Shown here: positions 22,978 to 30,495 of the stretch, piece after piece | Layout of the letters: each line of letters begins with the position of its first letter | How positions within the stretch are numbered: the first letter of the stretch is position 1 | DNA from: Candidatus Heimdallarchaeota archaeon | Lineage (GTDB): Archaea; Asgardarchaeota; Heimdallarchaeia; JABLTI01 | Length of the DNA stretch: 32,225 nucleotides | NCBI GenBank assembly: GCA_030614005.1 | Contig: JAUWKS010000036.1 | Location: 1-32,225, forward strand | Direction: 5' to 3' | The notes under the pieces: model-generated | What the model was told of the DNA's origin: nothing | What the model saw: the letters and a program-made list of their open reading frames with translations, nothing else | The model's database searches: none | Made by a program: the position numbers and the translations under genes

Positions 22978-23890
22978 AATTAATTCTTTTTATTTCTAAA
23001 CCAAATTTATTTTTCGCATATTCCAGTGTTCTAGTTTTGGGTATTGCAATTCTATTTATTCCTGATCGAATAGCAATTTCTTCATATTGTGGAATGCGAA
23101 CTCTCATACATCCCAAGGATTGCTCGATAGTTGGACTATTCATTCGCACATAGATCATTGCTTTAGCCATTATTTCAGGTTTTACTGTAGAGACATTTTC
23201 CATTTTAGTACCTTTTGTAGGAATCAACCCAAGAAAAACAATTGTTTCTGGATTAAACTCTAATACAGTTTTTAATGCTTCAAAATTACCTTTCTCTGAA
23301 CCATAATACAACCCCAAACATATATGTGGTACAACTTTTAATCCAGCATCTACAAGGAATTTATAGGATCTAATATAATCTTGCCCTTTTTTTCCGTTCA
23401 TTAAGATTTCATTTATTACATCAGTATCTGTAATTAAATCAAACGAAACAACATCTACACCAATTTCATATAGTACTTTTGCTTGTTCTTTTTCCACTAA
23501 TCCCGCATGAACATTTATCTGTAAACTAGTCTCTTTTTTTATTTCAGCAATAGAATTTAGAAAATCACCTAGAGGCACCTGGCTTTCTTCATTATACCCA
23601 CCACTAATAAGCATACCATTACCACCTTTGCTCTCTAATTTTTTTGCAAAGTCAACTAAATTTTTTGGCTGAGTTATAGATTTCATACTTTTTAGATAGT
23701 GCTTATTACAATAAAGACAATTTTGAGCACAGTAATTTCCAGTAACACTTATTGACGGGAATTTTTCTCCTAGATAATGAACTTTCAAAACTTTACCAAA
23801 AGTATGCCAGCTGCTCTCTCTAGCCTCTTTCATCAGAGAAGTCAAATCTTGATCTGATAACCGTAAAATTTCTTTTATTGTATATGCCAT
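22961..23890 (-). CDS. Radical SAM protein, biotin-synthase-like (COG1856 type)
   Basis: A 309-residue radical SAM enzyme. The cluster motif is C54-AQN-C58-LY-C61, preceded by PSISVTGNY. SAM-binding GMLISGGYNEE and barrel strands LQINVHAGLV, VVSFDLITDT, VPHICLGLYYG and TIVFLGLIPTKGT follow. SLGCMRVR and the terminal NSCCAL supply extra cysteines that could bind a second cluster. This pattern fits archaeal biotin-synthase homologues (COG1856). Some archaeal members of such groups are lipoyl synthase subunits (LipS1/LipS2); assignment to that role here is only a guess. No biotin or lipoate gene is adjacent. It converges on the coiled-coil gene. Confidence 0.85.
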   Translation of the reverse strand: MAYTIKEILRLSDQDLTSLMKEARESSWHTFGKVLKVHYLGEKFPSISVTGNYCAQNCLYCNKHYLKSMKSITQPKNLVDFAKKLESKGGNGMLISGGYNEESQVPLGDFLNSIAEIKKETSLQINVHAGLVEKEQAKVLYEIGVDVVSFDLITDTDVINEILMNGKKGQDYIRSYKFLVDAGLKVVPHICLGLYYGSEKGNFEALKTVLEFNPETIVFLGLIPTKGTKMENVSTVKPEIMAKAMIYVRMNSPTIEQSLGCMRVRIPQYEEIAIRSGINRIAIPKTRTLEYAKNKFGLEIKRINSCCAL

Positions 23891-24032
23891 CTATTTTACC
23901 TTTTGGAAATCACTTTTGAGAGCTTCACTATACACTAATTTAATCTTTAGATGATGGAGCTTTTTTTACTTTTCTTCGTTTTTATTAACTGCCTATTTAC
24001 AAAGGTTTTAATTGGTTTTTGTCATATATTTC

Positions 24033-24040
24033 TATATAAA
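24033..24040 (+). promoter_or_regulatory. TATA box for the zinc-ribbon membrane protein gene
   Basis: TATATAAA at 24033-24040 predicts transcription from about 24063. This places the TTG at 24012 outside the mRNA and supports TTG 24084, which has TAGGAG (24068-24073) 10 nt upstream. Confidence 0.55.
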
Positions 24041-24083
24041 TTATATAGTTAAGACATACATTAGTAGTAGGAGCAAAACAAAT

Positions 24084-24836
24084 TTGGGTTACTTTAAAGG
24101 TCTCTTTACGTCATTAGGAATTGCATTACCAAGCTTTCTCTTCATTCATATATATCTTCAAGAAATGTGGTTACCAAACTTTTTCACCGATTTAGTTGGA
24201 GGAAACTGGGAACTACTGCTTCAAGTTTGTGAGACTACAATCTTAGAACCTATTACCATATTTTTCGTTGCTCCAGAAGTGTTGAGAATTTTATTTGCAT
24301 TTGTACCTTGGGTAGTTGCCGCTTTCGTAGCTAGTTTCTTCTTCCGTAAGAAACATGCCGCGAGATTAGGATTAGCGACTACAATTTCATTATTCTTTAT
24401 TGCGGAGCTAGTTTATTATCTAATAATACAAAATACAGTATTAACGGTTGACACTTTAACACTACCAAATCCTTTGTATGGCTTTCTTGTCATTCAAGCA
24501 ACAGTAACTATAGTTGGATTGCTAGCAGGGTTGATTAGTCCCTTTAAAAAGGAAGCTAGCTTAGATTATAAACCTCCTCCTGCTTCACAGAGCAGAAGAC
24601 CATCTAGACCTTCTGATCCAACTCCATTGGTTACACATGAACCAGTTGATTTTGATAGTCCCATTTACATGCCAGATGAAAGCCCAAGTAGGGATGAATA
24701 CATTGAAAGGCATCACACTCCTGTGAGTCAAAGACCATCCTCTGCCCAAGCTCCTTGTGAATACTGTGGATCGTTCTTGGACCCTGATACAGAATTTTGC
24801 AGTGTTTGTGGAAATCGAGCTTCAGGTGAATATTAA
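24084..24836 (+). CDS. Membrane protein with C-terminal zinc ribbon, unknown function
   Basis: A 250-residue protein, unrecognised as a family. Four membrane segments occupy the first 150 residues (LGIALPSFLFIHIYL, VLRILFAFVPWVVAAFVASF, LGLATTISLFFIAELVYYLI, YGFLVIQATVTIVGLLAGLI). A proline- and serine-rich, probably disordered linker (PPPASQSRRPSRPSDPTP) follows, and a double CxxC zinc ribbon (CEYCGSFLDPDTEFCSVCG) ends the protein in the cytosol. Zinc ribbons of this type, common in archaeal membrane proteins, usually mediate protein or nucleic acid contacts. An upstream TATA box supports this start. The role is unknown. Confidence 0.72.
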   Translation: MGYFKGLFTSLGIALPSFLFIHIYLQEMWLPNFFTDLVGGNWELLLQVCETTILEPITIFFVAPEVLRILFAFVPWVVAAFVASFFFRKKHAARLGLATTISLFFIAELVYYLIIQNTVLTVDTLTLPNPLYGFLVIQATVTIVGLLAGLISPFKKEASLDYKPPPASQSRRPSRPSDPTPLVTHEPVDFDSPIYMPDESPSRDEYIERHHTPVSQRPSSAQAPCEYCGSFLDPDTEFCSVCGNRASGEY

Positions 24837-24898
24837 ATCACCTAGCACTTTATTTTTAAAATAATTAAATTAATTCAGAAAAAGCTACGAGGTAGTAA

Positions 24899-25135
24899 TC
24901 AATCCTCGTCACGGATTAACATAGTCATTGTACTTGATATGTTATTGTATTTTCTAATTTCTTCTGAAACTAGATTATCAAGTGCTTTGGCCGAATCTGC
25001 TTCGATTTTGAGAATTAAATCAAATAATCCCCAAACTAATGAGATTTCTTCTAAACCAGCCACTTTCGTTAATTCCTCAAATAGTTCGTACTCCGTTCCA
25101 CCTTTAACATTAATTAATACATATGCTTTGACCAT
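24899..25135 (-). CDS. Stand-alone Lrp/AsnC ligand-binding (RAM) domain protein
   Basis: A protein of about 78 residues matching the alpha-beta RAM domain of Lrp/AsnC regulators: MVKAYVLINVKGGTEYELFE, GLEEISLVWGLFDLILKIEA, then ALDNLVSEEIRKYNNISST and MTMLI. The DNA-binding helix-turn-helix is absent. The family length is 75-80. I chose ATG 25135 because AGGATGAT sits just upstream; 25144, 25147 and 25192 are in-frame alternatives. Such proteins form oligomers that bind amino acids or modulate full Lrp proteins. It diverges from tsr3. Confidence 0.8.
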   Translation of the reverse strand: MVKAYVLINVKGGTEYELFEELTKVAGLEEISLVWGLFDLILKIEADSAKALDNLVSEEIRKYNNISSTMTMLIRDED

Positions 25136-25278
25136 GTCTGACATCATCCTAGTTTTAGAATTTTTTTTGTAATACTCACAGATTTGCTCCAATAGATTTT
25201 AATGTTTATCTTTTAACTATTGCTTAGTTTAATTCAGTGATTTCACAATAAAATAGATTAACAACTGAATAATAAATC

Positions 25279-25285
25279 TTTATAT
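25279..25285 (+). promoter_or_regulatory. TATA box for tsr3
   Basis: TTTATAT at 25279-25285, with a predicted transcription start near 25308, just before the tsr3 start codon. The leader is very short. Confidence 0.45.
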
Positions 25286-25325
25286 CAAAGAGTACCTTAT
25301 TGAAAGCAAAAATTATGTGAATGCA

Positions 25326-25922
25326 ATGACAGCTCAACCTAAAGCAGGATTTCTCTTAGAAAGTGATATTACATTATACATTTACAAGACCAAACAAGAT
25401 GATCCTAAGAAATGTACTGCAGTTCGCATGCATAAACTTGGGAAAGCTACCTTAGTTTATAGAGTAGGAAAAATTCCTATGAACAGTGTACTATTGAATC
25501 CATTCGCTCCAAAAGCATTATCCATTGAAGATTTACCTGTTATGCAAGCCAAAGGTCTTGTTGGTCTAGATTGTTCTTGGGTACATGCAGAGGAAACTTT
25601 TGGACTTGATGAAACAAAGAATGGGAAAATGAAACAGAAAGGTCGCTGGAAATTCGTTAATAGAATTCTGCCCTACCTTCTTGCTGCAAACCCAGTGAAT
25701 TATGGCAAACCTTGTAAATTAAGTACTGTTGAAGCGATTGCTGCAGCTATTTATATCGTTGGTTTCAAAAATGATGCTGTCAAAATATTAGACGGTTTTA
25801 AATGGGGGCATTCATTCTTTAGTTTAAACAAAGAATTGTTAGATGCATATGCTTCTGCTAACAGTAGTTTAGAAGTAGTGCAAATTCAAAATGAGTATCT
25901 TGATGATTTATATGCTGAATAA
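25326..25922 (+). CDS. tsr3: rRNA aminocarboxypropyltransferase Tsr3
   Basis: A 198-residue protein of the DUF367/Tsr3 family, which transfers the 3-amino-3-carboxypropyl group from SAM to N1-methylpseudouridine in small-subunit rRNA. Diagnostic blocks: DDPKKCTAVRMHKLG, LLNPFAPKALSIED, GLVGLDCSWVHAEE, the strongly conserved LPYLLAANPVNYGKPCKLST, EAIAAAIYIVG, and FKWGHSFFSLNKELLDAY. ATG 25326 has GTGA 5 nt upstream; GTG 25317 would add MNA. It belongs to late ribosome assembly. A YchF-like GTPase gene follows on the same strand 89 bp later. Confidence 0.94.
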   Translation: MTAQPKAGFLLESDITLYIYKTKQDDPKKCTAVRMHKLGKATLVYRVGKIPMNSVLLNPFAPKALSIEDLPVMQAKGLVGLDCSWVHAEETFGLDETKNGKMKQKGRWKFVNRILPYLLAANPVNYGKPCKLSTVEAIAAAIYIVGFKNDAVKILDGFKWGHSFFSLNKELLDAYASANSSLEVVQIQNEYLDDLYAE

Positions 25923-26011
25923 ATTAGCCTTTGTTGAAAAATAACAAAAACGATAAAAGCAAACTTAAATCCAAATAATTAAGAAGATATCAGTAACTGG
26001 AGATCATTGAA

Positions 26012-27217
26012 ATGTTAATTGGAATCGTTGGTAAACCTTCTAGTGGTAAGAGTACTTTTCTAAATGCTGCTTGTTTAACTTCATCGAAAGTTGGTGATTA
26101 TCCATTTACTACTATTGAAGCAATTCCCGGTACAGGATATGTTAGGATACCTTGTGTTTGTAAAGAATTGAATGTAGAAGATAATCCACAAAATTCTATC
26201 TGTTTAGATGGTGTGCGATTGGTTCCAGTTCAGTTACTTGATGTTGCAGGGTTGGTACCCGATGCTTGGAAAGGTCGAGGTTTAGGAAATAAATTGTTGG
26301 ATGATTTACGAAGAGCAGATGTTTTAATTCACGTTATTGATTTTTCCGGATCGTTAGATGAGGATGGTAATAATATTGAACGCGGAAGCTATGATCCTGA
26401 AAAAGACATTGATTTTCTTAGTTTTGAAGTAGTAAAGTGGCTCGAGCAAGTGCTCAGGAAAGATTGGACAAGACTAAGCCGAACCTCTGAAACAGAAAGA
26501 ATACCTATAGACAAGCTTCTTGCAGAAAAGCTTGCAGGTTTGCAAATAAAAAGAATTCATATCAAGAAAGCACTAACGAAATCAAAAGTAAATATCGCAA
26601 TTCCAACTAAATGGTCTGATGAGGAATTATTACATTTCCTAACTATTCTTCGAGAAGAAGCCAAACCAATGATATTTGCTGCAAATAAAATTGATATAGA
26701 AGGTGCCGATGAGAATTTTACTCGTCTTAAGGAAAAATATGGTAAAGATATAATTCCAAGCTCCGCACTTGCTGAATACTTCCTAAGAAAATATGCTGAA
26801 AAGGAAATTATATCCTATACACCTGGTGATAATGACTTTAAAATTCTAAAACCCGAAAAATTATCTGAAAAGGATTCAGCTTCTCTTGAAAAACTTCGAG
26901 TGAATATTCTTCAAAAATATGGTTCTACCGGTGTTCAAAATCTTATTAACAGGGCTGTTTTTGAAATAATGGATGTAATTTCTGTCTATCCTGTGGAAGA
27001 TCAGCAAAAGTACACAGATCATAATGGAAACGTTTTACCTGATGTGTACCTAGTTCCTAGAGGGACAACAGCAAAAGAATTTGCTGGTATGATTCACCAA
27101 GATTTAGCAAAATCATTCATCAATGCAATAATAGTAAAAACCCAACGAAGAGTAGGTGAAAATTATGAATTACAGGATGGGGATATTATTAAAATAAATG
27201 CCGCTGATGGGCAATAA
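26012..27217 (+). CDS. YchF/OLA1-like GTPase with C-terminal TGS domain (MJ1332 type)
   Basis: A 401-residue Obg-family GTPase. The P-loop GKPSSGKST is at 7-15, then DYPFTTIEAIPGTGYVR (switch region), G3 DVAGLVPDAWKGRGLG from 77, and G4 NKID at 225-228. A helical insert of the YchF type lies between (about 120-215). The C-terminal TGS domain (about 320-401) includes VPRGTTAKEFAGMIHQDLAK and ELQDGDIIKINA. Family members act on ribosomes. Length is normal and all motifs are intact. The next small gene starts 7 nt after the stop and is probably cotranscribed. Confidence 0.92.
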   Translation: MLIGIVGKPSSGKSTFLNAACLTSSKVGDYPFTTIEAIPGTGYVRIPCVCKELNVEDNPQNSICLDGVRLVPVQLLDVAGLVPDAWKGRGLGNKLLDDLRRADVLIHVIDFSGSLDEDGNNIERGSYDPEKDIDFLSFEVVKWLEQVLRKDWTRLSRTSETERIPIDKLLAEKLAGLQIKRIHIKKALTKSKVNIAIPTKWSDEELLHFLTILREEAKPMIFAANKIDIEGADENFTRLKEKYGKDIIPSSALAEYFLRKYAEKEIISYTPGDNDFKILKPEKLSEKDSASLEKLRVNILQKYGSTGVQNLINRAVFEIMDVISVYPVEDQQKYTDHNGNVLPDVYLVPRGTTAKEFAGMIHQDLAKSFINAIIVKTQRRVGENYELQDGDIIKINAADGQ

Positions 27218-27224
27218 TAATTAC

Positions 27225-27605
27225 ATGGTGAAAAACTTGAGTAAAGATATAGAAGATTTCCCTAATCTCAAAAAAGAACTTGAAAAGAAAAACAAAGTAC
27301 TTCCCCTTAAATATGTAGATGAGGAAAAAGCACAACAAATTGAGGAAGAAATAGAAGAGGAAACTAAGGAAAAAAAGCCTTTGGTTGATCCATATCGATT
27401 TGTTGGCTATAATCCTACAGTAATTGATTTCATTAGACGTTGTGAAACTGAAAAAGATGCTAAGGAGATAATTGACTTTCTAAAGAAAAAGGGTGATTTG
27501 ACCAAAGAAGACTCAGTAAAACTTCTAAAACAATTAGAATCGGAAGGTTTGAGAAGCTTTGGTGAGAAGAAGCAAGCGGGTTTTTATTCTAAAAATAACG
27601 AGTAG
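27225..27605 (+). CDS. Small charged archaeal protein (possibly DUF2095)
   Basis: A 126-residue protein. The N-terminal part is charged (SKDIEDFPNLKKELEKK, then an acidic, Glu-rich stretch at about 40-55). The C-terminal half is helical (PTVIDFIRRCETEKDAKEII, LKKKGDLTKEDSVKLLKQLE), ending RSFGEKKQAGFYSK. The combination resembles the archaeal DUF2095 family; I am only moderately sure. No enzyme motif is seen. It starts at ATG 27225, 7 nt after the YchF-like gene; an upstream in-frame start at 27198 would overlap that gene. The close coupling suggests a partner of the GTPase. Confidence 0.65.
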   Translation: MVKNLSKDIEDFPNLKKELEKKNKVLPLKYVDEEKAQQIEEEIEEETKEKKPLVDPYRFVGYNPTVIDFIRRCETEKDAKEIIDFLKKKGDLTKEDSVKLLKQLESEGLRSFGEKKQAGFYSKNNE

Positions 27606-27626
27606 TTCACTGATAGTTTTAATTTG

Positions 27627-29177
27627 TCAGAGTTTAATGAAATCCCATGGGTGCGTTTCTACTTTTTCTCTTTCTTCTGCTAATTTGTTTATGTCTAATC
27701 CGAATTCTTTTAGAGCTCTACGCCAGTCTCCTAGACCTCCTCCAAGTTTTGCAGCAAGTTTCAGAGGTTGTGAAATCTCTTCTCCACTTATTGATAGTAT
27801 TGTTTGAATTCTAGCCCATTTTGGGTTATAAATTTCACAGTCAATTTTTGATTTCTTGGAAAATTGTTTTGTCAAATACTTTCCCTTTGCTTGCAATTCA
27901 CTCAGTGAAAAGATAGATTCATCTTGATATTGTGTTCGAGGTTTTGGTATAAGATATCCACAAGAAAATCTTATTTTTCTGATATTCTTACCTTCCTTTG
28001 CCATTGCGTTTCCTAATCGGACAATGCCATCGATATCCTCTTCAGTTTCACCAGGCAAACCTAGAATAAAGTATGCTTTTATTCTCGAGAGACCTCCTTC
28101 GGAGGCAATACCAATTGCTTGAATTATCTCTTCATCAGTTACTCCCTTGCAAATTTCCTTTCGTAACCGTTCTGTCCCCGCTTCAGGTGCAGTAGTAATT
28201 GTTCTTTGTTTGGATTCCACAAGTGTTTGCACTAATTCCGCGGATATTTTATCAGCGCGGATTGAAGGTAATGAGAAGTTTTTCCCATCTGACAGCATAT
28301 TTTGTAAAAGTTCAACCAATGGTTTATAGTCAGATATCCCAGATCCTATAGGCGTTATTTTGTCTACTTGGCAAGCTTCCGTTCCTAACTGATATAGTTC
28401 TACTAATTTTGAGAGAGAACGTGCTCTTTTTGGTCGAGTTATCTTACTTGTTAAACAGAATGAACATCCTCTATTACATCCTCTGACAACTTCTAACAAA
28501 AATGACTTGCCAAAAACGCCATAATAAGGATCAGTAATTTCTAGTTGTGGGATGATTTGTTCAATTGGATAAAAATAGTCATCTATATTTCCTTTTGGGG
28601 AAAACCTAACTTCTTTATCCTTATTCAAAGTTGGAACCCAAATCCAGGGAAAACTATCAATAGTTTCAAGTCTACTTTTTCTGGAAGAATTGTTTAGAAA
28701 TCCTTCATTTATTAATTGATCATTCACAGGTTCTAAATCACCGATCATAAAAGCATCAATGAATGGCGACATTGGAACTGGATTTGATTGTGCACTTGGT
28801 CCTCCAGCTAGAATTAGAGGGTGCCGCTCATCTCTATCTTTACTCTCGAGTGGAATACTTGCACGTTCTAGAATATTCAAGATGTTGGTATAGTCATCTT
28901 CATATTGCATAGTAAATGCTACTACATCCATTTCTCTCAAAGGTCGATCCGATTCTAAAGTATAAGGTTCAACATTTTTTTTTATTGGTAGGAAAGCTCG
29001 TTCACAAGCAACTCTATCATTGGAATTCCACAAACGATAAATTAATTGCAACCCTAGAGAAGCCATTCCAGCTCGATAGGTGCTGGGGTAACAAAAAGCA
29101 ATTTTAAGATTAACTCTCGATAGATCTTTCTTGATCGCATTAATCTCTTCTATACTGGCTTCAATTTTGTTACTCAT
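27627..29177 (-). CDS. B12-binding-domain radical SAM protein (COG1032 type)
   Basis: A 516-residue enzyme. The N-terminal part (25-160) is a Rossmann-like cobalamin-binding-type domain (LKIAFCYPSTYRAGMASLGL, VVAFTMQYEDDY, PLILAGGPSAQSNP). The radical SAM domain has C234-NRG-C238-SF-C241 in VRGCNRGCSFCLTSK, with TTAPEAGTERLR and AYFILGLPGETEEDID as barrel signatures. The tail has a further conserved domain (AAKLGGGLGDWRRALKEFGL). No DxHxxG cobalamin histidine is obvious, so B12 may not be bound. The function is unknown. It lies 7 nt after the GlmU-like gene, suggesting one operon. Confidence 0.85.
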   Translation of the reverse strand: MSNKIEASIEEINAIKKDLSRVNLKIAFCYPSTYRAGMASLGLQLIYRLWNSNDRVACERAFLPIKKNVEPYTLESDRPLREMDVVAFTMQYEDDYTNILNILERASIPLESKDRDERHPLILAGGPSAQSNPVPMSPFIDAFMIGDLEPVNDQLINEGFLNNSSRKSRLETIDSFPWIWVPTLNKDKEVRFSPKGNIDDYFYPIEQIIPQLEITDPYYGVFGKSFLLEVVRGCNRGCSFCLTSKITRPKRARSLSKLVELYQLGTEACQVDKITPIGSGISDYKPLVELLQNMLSDGKNFSLPSIRADKISAELVQTLVESKQRTITTAPEAGTERLRKEICKGVTDEEIIQAIGIASEGGLSRIKAYFILGLPGETEEDIDGIVRLGNAMAKEGKNIRKIRFSCGYLIPKPRTQYQDESIFSLSELQAKGKYLTKQFSKKSKIDCEIYNPKWARIQTILSISGEEISQPLKLAAKLGGGLGDWRRALKEFGLDINKLAEEREKVETHPWDFIKL

Positions 29178-29184
29178 ACCACAT

Positions 29185-30462
29185 TCACTTGTCCTTCTTT
29201 TTCTCCTTTGCTTTTATTTTCCAATCTTGAGTAATTGTGGGTTGATCAACATAAACAAATTTGCCTGATTCGAGATTTCTTTTAAGAATGACTCCGGTTC
29301 CAATTGCAGAATTATTTCCGACAATAACACCTGGCATAAAGTAAGTGTTAATGGCTGTTTTCACATTATTACCCATTATTACACCCATCTTTCTTCGTCC
29401 AGTAGAAATAACATCTTCTCCTACTTTTGCTTTCACAGCACTATCATCTAATCTAAGATTTCCAGTAATTGTTCCAGCACCGAAATTGCAGTTTGCACCA
29501 ATAATAGAATCACCAACATAGGAAAGATGCCCAATATGTGTTCCATCATAAACAATGGTATTTTTTAATTCACAAGCATTACCAATTCTTATGTTTTTAT
29601 CTAATGAGACGCCTTTTCTCAGGTAACAATTAGGTCCAATATCACAATTCTTCCCTACTGCTAATGGGCCCTCGAGATAACTTCCTGACCTTATTCTTGT
29701 CCCCTTCTCTATAGAGACTTTCCCAATAATAGTTACATTATCTTCTATTGTTCCGTGATTTTTTTCTTTAATAGTAGTAATTAACACTTGATTTGCATCT
29801 AATAAATTCCATAAATAGTTGATTTTCCAAAATTCTGTTTTCTCGATTTCATACGGCATTGTATTAAAGAAGCTGGCAATTTTCGTACTAACTCTTTGGT
29901 AAATATCTGCTACACAAGTTGCTCCTAGTAAATTGCTCTCGAGATATCTTTTAGCAAAATAAGCAATTCCCATGAACTCTTTGTCCTTATCATCTTCCTC
30001 CTCATTCTCTTGTACAAGAGCTAATTTATCTGTACCTTGAGTCTTTCGTAAAAAGTCCTCGAAGAATTTTTTAGAGAAAATTACATTACCTTCAATCCAT
30101 AGAGATTCTTTTGAAAGGAATCCTTCTAATAAATTGGCAGAAATTTCACGTGATAAACCATTCTTTGAATTCAGCTCAAAGAAATGGAATGGACCAATTT
30201 TATTTGGTGGTTCGCTTAAGAGCATATAATCACTTAAAGCCTCTCTAAATCGTACGGTGTCATTCTTAGTGGCAATGATACCAATTTCTTCTACACCGTA
30301 TTTTTTGGTTATTTTGTATATCCAGTCAATGATTTTTTTTCCTGCAACGTGAAATAGTGTTGGTGGAGTATTCTCACTTAACGGTAATAATTGTTCTCTG
30401 TTTTTTTCTGAAACAAAAACAACCAACTTTATTTTTTTCTCTTCCAATATTTCTTCAGCCAT
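29185..30462 (-). CDS. GlmU-like protein: degenerate nucleotidyltransferase plus left-handed beta-helix acetyltransferase
   Basis: A 425-residue protein laid out like archaeal bifunctional GlmU. Residue numbers here count from the in-frame TTG at 30471; ATG 30462 is preferred because AGGA lies 10 nt upstream. The N-terminal half keeps the fold but not the catalytic motif. Where LAAGxGxRMxP is expected it reads VVFVSEKNREQLLPLSENTP, and the metal-binding GD is GN (N129, IEGNVIFSKKF). The C-terminal half (235-415) is a hexapeptide-repeat beta-helix with the acetyltransferase histidine H315 in GHLSYVGDSIIGA. I infer glucosamine-phosphate acetyltransferase activity without uridylyltransferase activity. 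It follows glmM by about 33 nt. Confidence 0.85.
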   Translation of the reverse strand: MAEEILEEKKIKLVVFVSEKNREQLLPLSENTPPTLFHVAGKKIIDWIYKITKKYGVEEIGIIATKNDTVRFREALSDYMLLSEPPNKIGPFHFFELNSKNGLSREISANLLEGFLSKESLWIEGNVIFSKKFFEDFLRKTQGTDKLALVQENEEEDDKDKEFMGIAYFAKRYLESNLLGATCVADIYQRVSTKIASFFNTMPYEIEKTEFWKINYLWNLLDANQVLITTIKEKNHGTIEDNVTIIGKVSIEKGTRIRSGSYLEGPLAVGKNCDIGPNCYLRKGVSLDKNIRIGNACELKNTIVYDGTHIGHLSYVGDSIIGANCNFGAGTITGNLRLDDSAVKAKVGEDVISTGRRKMGVIMGNNVKTAINTYFMPGVIVGNNSAIGTGVILKRNLESGKFVYVDQPTITQDWKIKAKEKKKDK

Positions 30463-30495
30463 ATGCTTCAAATCCTTTTGCAGTAAATTCGATTA

